Positions 46,048 through 58,983 of a stretch of 64,000 nucleotides of DNA are shown in pieces (position 1 is the first letter of the stretch; each line of letters opens with the position of its first letter). The stretch is from Datisca glomerata. Its lineage: Eukaryota; Streptophyta; Magnoliopsida; Cucurbitales; Datiscaceae. A program made the position numbers and the translations under genes. The DNA lies in assembly GCA_003255025.1 (NCBI GenBank), contig QANY01007449.1:1-64000 (forward strand), read 5' to 3'. The notes beneath the pieces were generated by a model. It ran no database searches and had not been told where the DNA came from. It saw only the letters and a list, made by a program, of their open reading frames with translations.

Positions 46048-49000
46048 ATGGAGTCTTGTAATTGCTTTGAGCCGCAATGGCCTGCCGATGAATTGTTGAT
46101 GAAGTATCAGTATATCTCAGATTTCTTCATTGCTCTCGCGTATTTCTCTATTCCATTAGAGCTCATCTACTTTGTCAAGAAATCTGCTGTCTTCCCTTAT
46201 AGATGGGTTCTGGTTCAGTTTGGTGCTTTCATTGTTCTCTGTGGGGCAACACATCTAATTAACTTATGGACTTTTAGCATGCATACGAGAACAGTAGAGA
46301 TAGTGATGACCACTGCCAAGGTTTTAACTGCCGTGGTATCATGTGCTACTGCTCTCATGCTTGTACATATTATACCCGATTTATTGAGTGTCAAAACCAG
46401 GGAGTTGTTTTTGAAAAACAAGGCTGCAGAGCTTGATAGAGAAATGGGTCTCATTCGCACGCAGGAAGAAACAGGTAGACATGTCCGGATGCTCACTCAT
46501 GAGATTAGGAGCACTCTTGATAGACATACTATACTGAAAACCACTCTTGTAGAGCTCGGAAGAACGTTGGCATTAGAAGAGTGTGCACTTTGGATGCCAA
46601 CTCGTACTGGATTGGAGCTTCAACTTTCCTACACTCTTCGTCAACAAAATCCAGTGGGATATACTGTTCCCAGCCATCTTCCTGTGATCAATCAAGTCTT
46701 TAGCACGAATCGTGCAGTAAAAATATCACCAAGCTCCCCTGTGGCTAGACTGAGACCTATTGCAGGAAAATACATGGCTGGGGAGGTTGTTGCTGTTCGT
46801 GTCCCTCTCCTGCATCTCTCTAATTTCCAAATTAATGACTGGCCAGAGCTTTCTACAAAACGATATGCTCTGATGGTTTTGATGCTTCCCTCTGATAGTG
46901 CTAGGCAATGGCACGTTCATGAATTGGAGCTTGTTGAAGTAGTTGCCGATCAGGTTTGCCATTACAAACTTTTCGGTTTCCTGTTGACATGGTTTTTCAC
47001 ACGTCCCAAAGATGCAGCTTTCTTGAAGAAGTCAATTCAAAGTATTATTGCAGAAACCAGTAACTTTTATAGAACTTATGGCAGGAACAATACATTGTCC
47101 CTAGCATGAACGTTTAGTATGACAGCATGTCCACTTCAGGATGCATGTAGATATGTTTTGAAGTTTGATGGATTTGGAGTATTTGCTACATTTGAACTAT
47201 GCTGTTACTCTGGCTTCCACATGGGAAAAAGACACTTAAAATGATTCATTTTGGTGCTGGTGGGTAATCTTAGGGTTTTACTCCTATTTAAACCAAATAT
47301 ATGAAGACAAAAGTAATAAAGGAAGTATGGTTTCTAATACTCTTGTATTTTTTTACTAGTTATGTCTATCAGAAGATTATGTGTTTTAAGTCAGTATAAA
47401 GAAATCAATGGAAAGAGGAGAAAAGGGAAAGATGTAGAAAGATTGATTATCTTCAGATCTTATCTCACCGGGAGACCTTTGTGAATAAAAGATTAGTTTC
47501 GGATCAAATGGTCTCTAATAGTATGGTAGTTTTTTTACTAGCTGTGTCTATCAGATGATTATCTTGTTTAAGTCAGTACAAAGAAATCAATGGAAAGAGG
47601 GGAAAAAAGAAAGACGTGGAAAGATTGATTATCTTTTGATCTTATCTCACCAGGAACTTTTGCGAAAGATTAGTTTCAGATCAAATGTAGATGTGAAATC
47701 CTTTACGTTGCTATAACTGCATTTTCTCATGGTAATCAAATGAAGATGTACTGTAATGGCTTTGGGCTGGATATTATGGTTGGAGCATGATGATGTTCGA
47801 TGATAAGCGTGAAGATTTTAATTCTATATGGAGTAGAATCATTTATCTTGTTTCTTTATGGGCTTCCAAGTCTAAATCTGTTCAATGATTTGCCTTTATT
47901 TTTAATTTTGTGCTCTTGGGTCAACTGTTGGTTGCAATTGGTTTGTTTCTTCTTTCTTTTTATTAACGAATTTAGTTTTGTATGAAAGATACATTTTCTT
48001 CATGGTGGTTAACTTAACTGAGTACATTTTGGAGCCTGATGTATGAATTTAAAATTCGAACCAGGTAGCAGTTGCTCTTTCTCATGCTGCAATATTAGAA
48101 GAGTCGATGAGGGCTAGAGATCTTCTAATGGAGCAGAATGTTGCACTTGATCTGGCCAGAAGAGAAGCAGAAACAGCAATCCGTGCCCGCAATGATTTCT
48201 TGGCTGTAATGAACCATGAGATGAGAACCCCAATGCATGCAATAATTGCACTTTCCTCGTTGTTGCAGGAGACTGAGTTGACTCCAGAGCAGCGGCTAAT
48301 GGTTGAAACAATATTAAAAAGCAGTAATCTTTTGGCCACTTTGATCAATGATGTATTGGATCTTTCAAAGCTTGAAGATGGTAGCCTTCAACTTGACATT
48401 AACACATTTAATCTTCATGCTGTTTTCAAGGAGGTGGGGAATTCAGTTCTGCCAACAGTAGTTTCCCATTTGATCTCTGCCTGGTGATTTAAGGTCTATG
48501 ATAATTCTTGCAGGTTCTCAACTTAATCAAGCCTGTGGCATCTGTCAAAAAGTTGTCAGTTACATTGCATTTGGATCCCGATCTACCACTTTATGCTGTT
48601 GGGGATGAGAAACGTCTTATGCAAAGTATTCTCAATGTTGTGGGTAATGCTGTGAAGTTTTCAAAAGAAGGCGGCATCTCAATCACTGCCGTGGTTGCAA
48701 AATCAGAATCTTCACGAGAATCACGAGCTCCAGATTTCTTTCCTGTGCCAAGTGATAGTCACTTCTATCTGCGTGTACAGGTTTGTTTCACTAATAATTT
48801 GATTGTGACCCTCTCATCTTTGGAACTGAACATCCAAATGTAAAAGAAAGTTTGAGTATAAGTTACTGTGCTGTGATTTCCTTTGATCTAGGTAAAAGAT
48901 TCAGGATCAGGTATTAATCCGCAAGATATTCCCAACATATTCACTAAATTTGCTCGAACTCAGACATTAGCAACCAGGAATTCCGGTGGCAGTGGTTTAG

Positions 49001-50777
49001 GGCTTGCTATCTGTAAGAGGTAATATATTCTTGATCCTTGTAACTTGTTCATTTCTAGTATTAGTTCTTGTTTTCTTATTATTTTCTCAAGTAGTTCCAG
49101 TTTGGTTATCATGGATGAAACAGATAGGTTTTTTACAGATTGCTGCATTATTATGTTTTGCAGATGGAATAAGTTTTGTTCAAGCCTCTTCTGGTAATGC
49201 CTTTTTTTGTGTGATATAATCAGGTTTGTAAATCTTATGGAAGGAAATATATGGATTGAAAGTGAAGGTCTTGGGAAGGGATGTACTGCCACTTTCACTG
49301 TCAAACTTGGAATTCCAGAGCAATCAAATGACTCCAAGATTTCTTTTGCTCCTAAACTCCTAGCAAATCACGCTCATTCAAATTTTCCTGGGCTCAAAGT
49401 TATTGTTATGGATGATAATGGGTCAGTATAGATTTCTTGTTATTGCATTCAATCCTTTGGTTATAATGCCATATCTATGTTGTATTCATTCACTGTTTAG
49501 TTATCGACTTTCTATACTAGACTGGTATTGTAGCTGAGCTCTAATCCATAATTAGCAGTTTGGGAGGCGAAAGGCATTAACAGTTAGGATGTAAGAAGAT
49601 AAGAAATACTCAAAGAACAGAAAAGAGATTAGTTTTCATGGAGTTTAATTATAAAATGGCAAGCTTTTAAACGAGTCTTCCCTTATTGAAGGTTAAAACT
49701 CAACAAGGCTGAGACAATATCTAAACCTTTCCCAATAAAATGAAGTTCTTTCCCTCTTGCTTATGACTAAATTAAAATGCCTTTTTATCTTCAGTTTAAT
49801 TGCCTGAAAAGATTTCGAACTCGCACTCATTGAATTATCCTTTCAACTAATTTGCGACGTCAAGGTCCTTTGGGGGTGGGATGTTAATAACACGCAGGGA
49901 CATACTTAAATTCATAATTTATATCATAACATCTTTAATTGTAGTGATTATGTCATTGCAAATGTAAGTAACTATTGCTAGTCATATCTTTTTGACCAAA
50001 AAGGAAGCTGAACATCCCCTCTCTTCTATAATCAATTCAGTTAAACTCCTCTTGCATTACAATTGGGTGGATTTTTCCGTTAATTTTGTGTTGTTTGTAA
50101 TTGCTGACTTAGCATTAAACAGCTCATTTTCGTTAGTAATTTAATTGAGTTGGGTACCTTTGGCATGTGGAGTTAAATCTTTCCACGAATTTAAACCACG
50201 CATCTGGAAATGTAGACATTCTTGATGTAGATAGAACACTGTTTGTTTGTGTCATGAGTAGGCATTTAATGGTAATACTGAAATTGGAAACAAGTATGTG
50301 TCTGTTAATGTTTAACCCGTATTGCTTTTCATGGTGACACGATTGTAATATTAGAACTATACGTATTTGTTGGGAATTGAAGAAGTTTCTTAAATTCAAA
50401 TTAAAATTTGTTAATGCAGAGTAAGCAGATCAGTGACAAAGGGACTCCTCCAGCACCTAGGATGTGATGTTACAATCGTGAGCTCAATCGAAGAGTGCTT
50501 ACGAGTTATATCTCATGAACACAGAGTGATTTTCATGGACGTTGGCACTCCCGGAATGGACGGTTATGAACTTGCTGTCCACATACACGAAAGATTCACA
50601 AAACGGCATGAAAGACCGCTGTTGGTAGCACTTACTGGAAACACAGACAAGGCGACGAAAGAGAAGTGCATTAGAGTCGGTATGGATGGAGTTGTACTAA
50701 AGCCTGTTTCGGTTGATAAAATGAGGAGTGTTTTGTCAGAACTCATCGAGCATCGGGTTCTATTCGAGACCATGTAA
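46048..50777 (+). CDS. ETR1: Ethylene receptor ETR1, six coding exons, 741 aa
   Basis: Ethylene receptor of the endoplasmic reticulum membrane; it represses the response through CTR1 until ethylene binds. Exons: 46048-46953, 48065-48433, 48514-48780, 48892-49019, 49224-49421, 50420-50777, all GT-AG, joining in frame to 741 codons (Arabidopsis ETR1 has 738). Start is ATG 46048 ([20 protein letters not shown]); the frame is open upstream but without ATG. Cys4/Cys6 give the dimer disulfide. Three membrane segments lie at about 24-43, 54-74 and 90-113, with copper/ethylene residues Cys65 and His69 in [12 protein letters not shown] domain covers about 150-305. Histidine kinase: His353 in [10 protein letters not shown] box about 466-474, G1 DSGSGI 517-522, F box about 530, G2 GGSGLGLA 546-553. 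Receiver 615-735: Asp620/621, phospho-Asp663 in [11 protein letters not shown], Lys717. Subfamily I, complete and apparently functional. Confidence 0.95.
47328..47685 (+). repeat. Tandem duplication (about 180 bp x 2) in ETR1 intron 1
   Basis: Units 47328-47508 and 47509-47685 share GTCTCTAATA-type starts, TTTTTTTACTAG, AAAGAAATCAATGGAAAGAGG and GATTAGTTTC.GATCAAA ends. It lies in the 1,111-base intron (46954-48064) between exons 1 and 2 and does not touch splice sites. Confidence 0.85.
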
Positions 50778-52854
50778 TGCCCTTAACGGAAACGAAATTG
50801 TTTGATTCCAGGGTCTTTTGTACATACTACAGGAGTAGTATAATCTACAACTTGCATTACTCATCAGGGGAAGAAGGTTGAGAGGTTTAGGGAAAAGAAC
50901 ATCTCCACAAGTTTTCTAAACAAGATTGCTGTTGATCTGTAACCTTGAGCTAATTAAACTATTTATAGATTCTATTTTCTAGAGAGTTTGTGTTTCAAGG
51001 TATACTTTGTTTATTGGAGACTTATTATAATATAATTGATCAATTCTCCTCTTTTTCTTTGTCCACAAACGAACTCTCCCAAAGGTTTAGTAATTTTTAC
51101 TTTGATTTTACAGATGGGATTGAAACTTATTGTGAAACTATTGTGGTAAAACAAGATATTCTTAAAGTAATATAAAAGTTAATTTGCTATTTCCCATGAA
51201 TGTGATGGTGACTTTTACACAAAAAAGCAAAAGCTATAGTCATAACAGTACTCTTAAGTTTGGGTTCATCCATTTGCCTTTTACATGTCTTGAGGGAGCA
51301 TAAAGGTGCTTTTACATATTTTTTTCATTTTTAATTGAAATTTAAAATGATAAGATCAGAAAATAGTGAGACATTAATTGGAGATTAGTATTTATATCTT
51401 TTATATTAAGTTAGTAGTATTTATATCTTTTATATGAAGTCACTAATGCATAAGAGAGTTGTGTAACTATTGCAATTATTGTAGGATCATCAATATGGTA
51501 ATTCAAGATGGGTGAATGAGTGATCATGTTCAAATTAAAAACTATTCGCAGTCGAGTGAATGTTCAAAAATAAATTTCAAATTTTCACGAGTTTAACGCT
51601 TAAAAAGATAATCAAATAAGCAATGGATAAAAGCGCTAAAGTACAAAATGCTTATGATAATGCAAATACAGGAGTGAAAATTAAGCAAATAGAATGAATC
51701 GTGAAAACTTAAAGTTCTGAACTTAAATTGCGGAAACATAAAGTGCGGAAATTAAGTGCAAAAAATTAAAGGATGGAAAATAAATAACAAGAAATAAAAA
51801 CAGAAGGAGGAGATAGACACATAATATTTTTACGTAGTTCGAGAAATTATTCTCTTACGTCCACGCTTCAAGGACCTCTTGGAGATTTTTATTCCCACGA
51901 TCTTCTTACGGGTGAAGATCAAACCTTACAAGCCCAATTTGCTTATGGATGTCAACCAAAACTTACAAGGCTATGTGTTTCGAGATTAAGTGATCTCTTA
52001 TAACCACCCTCCCAAAATAGTAGAATCTTCAATCTAGGCTCATAAAAAATTATTTTGCTCACTCAAGAAATTTACAAGTATAAAGTTCAAATTATTAAGA
52101 GAGATAGAGAGTTTTGGAAAGATTTAGGAGCAAGTTTTTGTGTTATGAATTATATTTTTGTGAAGGGAAATCGAGTCTATTTATAAAGGAGAGAGATGTT
52201 AGGGTTTATGAGAAAAAATTTTAATTTTTGAATTTAAACACAAGAAAGGATACTTCATCCTTAATAGCCTAATAAATGCAAATAAAATGAGTAAGCTCCT
52301 AATAAAAATTGTATGAAAGTAAATATCTTCATGATCTTCAATCTTCATACTTTGTGAGCTCCTAATGAAAATAAATAAAATATCTTCATAATCTTCAAGC
52401 TACATGTCTTGTGGTAATTTTCCAATACTCTATGCATAGTTGATTAAATAGTAACTTTAAGATTTTGTTATCATCAAAAAATATCTCATAGATATACATG
52501 ACTATCAACAATAAGGGATGTTTGATAAATAAGATACAATTCAAGGAGGATGGTCTAATTTACCATTAAACTTTATGCAACATGCAACTTTTGTTCTCCT
52601 GGATTTTATTCTAATTTTTAATTTAGTTTCTAGTAAACCAAATTTCAAATTTGTGCCATCCAATGGTTTAAGATGTTGAAATCAAATCTTCTATTGACAT
52701 ACAACTTTGATATTATTTATGTCGGTAATCAACTAAGCAACACAATCATGTGTTAGATGTTAATTATACACATTTAGATTTTCGACAACACTAGCAGTTC
52801 GAGGGTTTGAGACTTTGAGTGAATAACTTGATAGTAAGAATTTAAAATATTCAG
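50778..52854 (+). other. ETR1 3' UTR and downstream spacer
   Basis: The first 200 bases are the likely ETR1 3' UTR. 51500-52500 resembles a decayed plant retroelement piece (TTTTTACGTAGTTCGAGAAATT ... TTACGTCCACGCTTCAAGGACC near 51829-51874), but no ends or coding domains are visible. No gene recognised. Confidence 0.45.
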
Positions 52855-53631
52855 TGTTATGGGTGTTTTCCCGAGCTCCAATAGTGTGATGACATATGTC
52901 ACACCACATCAAGAAGTCTATGATAAAAGAAAGTTTCCAAGGAAAAGAATCAACCTCGACTGGTCAGCCTCAAGGGAAGCTCGGGATGCACAGACCCGAG
53001 CACGTATAAAAGAGATTAAAGGACTTGAGGAGAACTCAGATAGTACTAAGCGTAGGGCCATCATTGCCTGTCGAAAGTAACGTCCCAAGCGGCACCTCAT
53101 CACAGGCTCGAGCACTCAACAAATCCAATCACCATGGCAGGATGTCAGGATAACCCTCGTCTGGTCATTTTAAAGGCATGTCACATGTCAAGGTCACCTC
53201 TCCTCCATCCAATCAATGATAGTCATGAGAGACATCATGTCTTCCAAATCTTCCCCAGGATGCCTCTGAGAGACTTCCTTAACATGTCCTCTCTCACTCG
53301 AGGACTCAGGTATAAATACATATATCAATCAACAAAAGATGTATGCATTCTCTACCCTAAGGAAATAACGACGCAATATCAACCATCTAATGACTTAGGC
53401 ATTGGAGACCCTTAGGTGGGGCAACCACCCCCTGGTTTCTCACCTCAAAGGTACTTCATTTGCATTTTACAGACGTTAGGGTTGGGAGGAGCCCACCTAG
53501 GAAGAAGAAGACGTTCGACAGAGAGGAAAGATCGCGTACACACAACTTTCACAGATATTCCCAGAAGAAGGATCCCCACATTTAACAAGAGAGACTGGTA
53601 TCTACACTATTGAAGTTTTCGACAAAAATAG
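52855..53631 (+). repeat. LARD 5' LTR
   Basis: Starts TGTTATGGGTGTTTTCC; TATA box TATAAATACATA at 53312. Matches 58251-58983 along its length, including GCATTGGAGACCCTTAGG.GGGGCAACCACC and GAGGAGCCCACC.AGGAAG. Ends at about 53631 before the PBS. Confidence 0.87.
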
Positions 53632-54843
53632 TTGGCATCGTTTGTGGGGACGATTGTAAAGCCATCCCCACCTCTCCCATAAGGAGAAAATGGGTCTAAT
53701 ATCCTACGTCGATGAAGTCTGGGATGAAAGGGAAGATTCACCATTCCCTCCGTCGGAAAAGACATTCACTACCATCTTCATGACTACCCAACAAAGGAAG
53801 AAAGACACAGTGGTTGTAACCTTTGATTCAAAAGACACAGCAGTTGTAACCTTTGATACAACCTGGAAAAAGAGGAAAGGCGTACCAGTCACCTCTTAGG
53901 TCATGACAGTCTCTTGCACGGAGATGATCGCCCCCTAGGGAAGCCGGGGCCACACTCAAGCCTGATTTCATAAGGCTAAGTGCCCCCTTTATAAGATTCT
54001 GGTCGGGGCCATCCCTAGAAGGCGAAGGAGGAGAACAACAGGTAGAAACCTTTAAAGAATCCTTGGGGAAATATACGAGCAACTGTGGAAGTATTATTGG
54101 CCCACCCTTTATTTAGATTTTTGGTATCCCTTTGGCCACGAGAAAGGAACCGCACGACGCGGTTGAATGGGCAAAGGATTAGTCTTAGTTAAAATAGAGA
54201 GGCTTGCACCAGTTCTCCCTTATGACTGGAATGTAAGCCCAAGCTATGTGGCCCTAGGCCTCTGCATCCCACATCGGGTGAAACAAAAGGATGAGGAGTG
54301 GAATGCGGGTTCACAGGTCGCGCCATGACATGAAGCCCCAATGAGAGGGCTGACGAATGAGGCGAATGGAACCATATGGATAGATGAGCTTGTGGTTGCC
54401 GCACTATCCGAGGAGCAACCCCGAAAGGGGACTTGAAGAGCCTAGAGGCTGGTTGCACTCTCGCCAGACCACCGGGGAAGACAATTTTGGACAAGTCAGC
54501 GCTCGCCCCCGAGCAGAGTGCGAAGTTTAAGGCATTGTACCGACAAGGTAAAGATGAAGTTCAAAGAGATGAACGGTCAGAAGCCCAAGAAATCAAAGCT
54601 CAGCTATCTTCAGACCCCTTCCATCTCATAGTAGGAGGCGACAAAGATTACGTACTCATCGATAATTTTTCACGTAAGAGGTCTCATTTTCTCCTCGTTT
54701 AGGAATAACGTCTGATAAGTTCCTTTTTAGACGAATCTACTTTAATGAAAAATAGAACATGTCATATTTTCTAATGATTTCTTAGCTATCCTACAAGTCT
54801 CCTCCGATGATTGGCTCCCCGCGATGTGCGGCGAAGGCTAAGA

Positions 54844-55145
54844 AGTGATGATTGGTGAGGTGCTCTAGCCCAATAGTCAGAATTAAACACAAAAGTGATG
54901 ACTGGTGAGGTGCTCTAGAACACCAGTCGGGATTAAACAAGAAATGATGACTAGTTAGGTGCTCTAGCCCATCAGTCGGGATTAAATAAAAAATGATGAC
55001 TAGTGAGGTGCTCTAGCCCACCAGTAAGGATTAAATAAAAAGTGATGACTGGAGGTGTTCTAGTCCACCAGCTGGTATTAAACAAAAAGTGATTACTAGT
55101 GAGGTGCTCTATCCCACCAGTCAGAACTAAACAAAAAATGATGTC
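54844..55145 (+). repeat. Tandem repeat, unit about 49 bp, 6 copies
   Basis: Each unit carries GTGATGACTGGTGAGGTGCT, CTAGCCCACCAGT and GGATTAAAC-like parts; starts near 54845, 54895, 54944, 54994, 55042 and 55089. Copies differ by several changes. Confidence 0.85.
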
Positions 55146-55150
55146 TATCG

Positions 55151-56620
55151 AGCACCTCAACTCCTCATACGAGATTCAAGGGTCTAGCTAAGGAAAGCAT
55201 GTTTGGCTAGACATCAAGGTAAAAATGATATTTTCCTAGAACTAATACTTGCAGATGAGATTCAAGGGTCTAGCCAGGTATCAAGGTGAAAAATATGTCT
55301 ACCCAGCACCCATACTTGCGGATGAATTTCAAAGGTCTAGTCAGGGCAGACACGCCTTGCTAGACATCAAGGAAAGATGTATGCCGAGCACTCATGATCG
55401 CAAATGGGATTCAAAGATCTAGCTAGCGCAGGCACGCCTGACTAGACATCAAGGAAAAATGCATGCCGAGCACCCTAGCTCGTCATATGAGATTCAAAGG
55501 TCTAGCCAGAGCAGGCACACCTGGTTAGACAGTAAAGTAAAAAGATGTCTGCCAAGCACTCATTCCCACAGGCAGGATTCACGGGTCTAGCCAAGGCATG
55601 AACACCTGATTATACATCAAGGAAAGATGTTTGTCGAGCACTCATGTTCTTAGACGGGATTCAAAGGGTCTAGCCAGGGCAGGCACGCTTGACTAGACAT
55701 CAAGGTAAAAAAAATGTATGTCGAACAATCATGCTTGCAGGACAGGATTCAAGGGTCTAGCCAGGGCAGGCACGCCTGGCTAGACATCAAGGAAAATGTT
55801 TGCCGAGCACTCATGCTCGTAGATGGGATTTAACGGTCTAGCCAAGGCAGGCACGCCTTACTAGACATTAAGAAAAGATTACTGTCGAGAACTCATGATT
55901 GTAGACGTGATTCATGGGTCCAGCCAAGGCAGGCACGCCTGGATAGACATCAAAGAAAGATGTCTACTGAGCACCCTAGCTCGACACACGACATTCAAGG
56001 GTCTAGCTAGAGCAGACATGCCTGGTTAGATAATCGACAAGTGATATATGCCAAACACCTCAGCTTGCAGACGGGATCAAGGATCAGCCAGAGTAGGCAC
56101 ACCTGGCTAGATAATCGATAAATGGTGTACCAAACACCTCAGCTCATAGACGGGATCAGGTTTTAGCCATGGTAGGCACATTTGACTTGACATCAAGGAA
56201 AGATGTCTGCCGAGCACCCTAGCTCGTTAGACGAGATTCAAGGATCTGGTTAGGGGAAGGCACATCTGGCTAGACATCAAGGAAAAATAAATGTATGTTG
56301 AGCACTCATGCTCATATGCGGGATTCAAGGGTCTGGCCAGGGCAGGCACGCCTGGTTAAACATCAAGGAAAGATGTCTGTCGAGCACTGATACTCACAGA
56401 CGAGATCATAGATTTATCCAGAGCATGCATGACTGACTAGATAATCGACAAGTAATGTTTGTCGAGCACCTAGGATCACAGATGAGATCAATGATCTAGT
56501 CAGAGCAGGCACGCTTGGCTAGATAATCGACAAGTGATGTCTGTCGAGCACCTCAACTCACAGATGAAATCAGGGATCTAGCTAGAGTAGGCACGCCTAG
56601 CTAAACATAAAGTAAATATG
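55151..56620 (+). repeat. Tandem repeat, unit about 75-90 bp, roughly 17-18 copies
   Basis: Unit core: GGTCTAGCCAGGGCAGGCAC, GCCTGGCTAGACATCAAGGA, then TGCCGAGCACTCATGCTCG and GACGGGATTCA. GCCAGGGCAGGCACGCCTGGC is itself partly palindromic. Later units (from about 56030) switch to a GATAATCGACAAGTGATG variant, showing higher-order change along the array. Confidence 0.88.
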
Positions 56621-58250
56621 TATACTCGTCTAACAAGGTTAAAGGAAAGACCTATCTAAGGCCAACTCGACACCAGTACCAACGATATCTACTAAGCGTT
56701 ATAGATCGTATGACAGGGACAATGTCCTATGACAGACGCCTCAGATTCATCTAGAGTAAGAACGTCTGGGTATGATTTGGAAAGAACCTTTGATTAAAAA
56801 TCAAAGAAATTCAACTTGTTCTCTAAATCACTAAACATGGTAAAAGCTCAAATATGAGCGGGCATGCTCGATCAAATGTCAAAAGGTAAACCCTCAAGAT
56901 AAGGAAGGTTCGCCCGACCAGACCTCTCAGATGGGAACACACGAAAGGCTTCATAAAGGTCACGATAAGCCTGTACGACCCCCGACCTACAAAATGGGCA
57001 ACCCGCTGGACAAGATCAAGTCCAAGAAACACGAAGGCTCTTTAAGGCCCATTTCAGCTCGGGATCACAAGCTCGACCAAGGCAAAAAGTTAGCTTTATC
57101 TACTCAAGATACATTTATTCAAGTACATGCGACCAAAGAGATAAATAAGAGTAAAGCTAAAATGGAGCCAATTTATTTTCATTAATGCCCCCTCATAGGC
57201 TAGCTTGAAAGGAAAATACCCCCCACGTCTGGGCGGTGCTTGCAGGATCTCCGCAACTTCCTCGAAATCTTCTAAGGTCTCAACGACTCTAGTCTCTGAT
57301 CTTAGGGCCTCAATCTTTTCTCCTTAGGGGGATAAAGGAAAGAGACACCCGGTTCAAAATGATCCCATCCCCGGTCTACTCCTGGTACATCAACTCGCTC
57401 CAAATGATCGAAGGAGTAAGCTGGTGAAATATCGAAAGGAATGACGTCACATGGGAATAAAATAGGTTGTGGTCAGTCAAGGTGCTTCACCAAGAAGCAA
57501 AGGACAAGGCTACCGTTCGGATCACATGCCCTTGTTAAGGGTAAAATCTCTACCGCCAGGGGCGGGTGGCTGACACGAACAAATAATTCACCGAACAGGC
57601 TTATCGACAGCAGTAAGGTCACCACGGATGGAACATCCACTACTTTGAGGCACGACATCTAATAGACGACAGAGAGAGAAGCGACGGTAGTGAAGGAGAA
57701 TCCTGAAAATGAAAAAAACCCTCAGAAGGGGAAATATTATTGTTCTCCCAAAGGAATCGGGAGGAGAGACGAAGATGAACAGAGATTTCAACTCTGTCAA
57801 GAAGGAAAGGATAAGGGAAATGAAAAGAAGAATTTCCCATTTATGAGCCTTGAATGGGGAAACCACTCATTTAATGGGCATTAAAAGGGGCCATGATGAC
57901 GATCGTTGAGGCTACTCTACAGTCAATGAGCGGCCGTTAGTCCTGACTTCTCGATAAGTCAATGACTCTCACTCTTCTCTATGCGCACCCACCCATCATT
58001 AATGCCTCCACTCCTGAAAGGACGATATCATCAAATAACAGAAAGAATGAAACAACACACACATAAGTCGTGACAAAGGTCAGAAAGGTAATTAAGTGCA
58101 TCCAGTACAGTCTCCCCCGACGAATAAAACCTAAGGCACAAAAGCAAGGAGCTTAAGGCAGGTGAAGTCTGTCACGCCAAGGCAGCTTAGATGATGAATT
58201 CTTCAGACCTGGGCAAGTAAAAGGTACCCAAGTCCTCGACCAGAGGTAAC

Positions 58251-58983
58251 TGTTATGGTTATTTTCCTGAGCTCTAATAATACGATGATACGTGTCACAC
58301 CACATCGAGAAGTCTATGATAAAAGAAAGTTTTCAAGGAGAATAACCGACCTTAACTGGTCAGCTTCAAGGAAGCTCGGGGTGTACAGACCTGAGCATGT
58401 ATAAGAGAGATTAAAGGACTTGAGGAGAGCTGGGATAGTACTGAGCGAAGGGCCATCATTCCCCATAAAAGTAACATCCCAGGTGGTACCTCATGAAAGG
58501 CCCGGGCACCCGACAAGTCCAATCATCTTGGCATGATGTTAGGATAGTCCCCGTTTGGTCATTTCAAAGGCATGTCAACATTTAATGCCTATCACTTTAT
58601 GTCAAGGTCATATCCCCTCCGTCCAATCAAGGACACTCATGACAAGCATCGTGCCTCGCAAAACTTCCCCAGCACACCTCCGTGAGGCTTCCTTGACATG
58701 CTCATTCCAACTTGAGGACTCATGTATAAATATATATATCAATAAAAAAAGAGGTATGCCTTCTCTCCGTTAAGGAAATTATGCTGGAATATCGACCATC
58801 TACTGACTTAGGCATCGAAGACCATTAGGCGGGGCAACCACCGACAATTCCTCGCCTCAAGGGTTCTTTATTTATGTTTTGCAGACGATGGGGTCGGGAG
58901 GAGCCCACCCAGGAAGTAGAGGACGTTCGACAAAGAGAAAAGATCACGTGCGACACCATTGTCCCAGATCTTCCCAGAAGAAG
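58251..58983 (+). repeat. LARD 3' LTR, truncated
   Basis: Starts TGTTATGGTTATTTTCC. Tracks the 5' LTR to ...CTTCCCAGAAGAAG, then stops where TGTAATACCCCGACC begins; the last 65 or so bases of the LTR are missing. Confidence 0.85.

Larger units (their letters stand above)
52855..58983 (+). mobile_element. Non-autonomous gypsy-like LTR element (LARD-type)
   Basis: Two similar LTRs (52855-53631; 58251-58983, the latter cut short) enclose 4.6 kb with no recognisable gag, protease, RT or integrase. A PBS-like TTGGCATCGTTTGTGGGGA follows the 5' LTR at 53632, resembling the TGGCGCCGT-type sites of plant Ty3/gypsy Tat-clade elements. The interior is GC-richer than its surroundings and holds two tandem-repeat blocks (54844-55145; 55151-56620). 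Open frames such as 54433-54702 and 56931-57185 have no known domain. Large size without coding fits a LARD (large retrotransposon derivative). Confidence 0.78.

Noticed and set aside
46954..47109. Continuation of the ETR1 exon 1 frame to a stop at 47109
   Set aside because: It is intron sequence: a GT donor at 46954 and the exon 2 continuation [10 protein letters not shown] at 48065 restore the family sequence.
54433..54702. 89-codon ORF in the gypsy-like element
   Set aside because: Weak charged composition but no gag/pol domain; not separable from a chance frame in GC-richer DNA.
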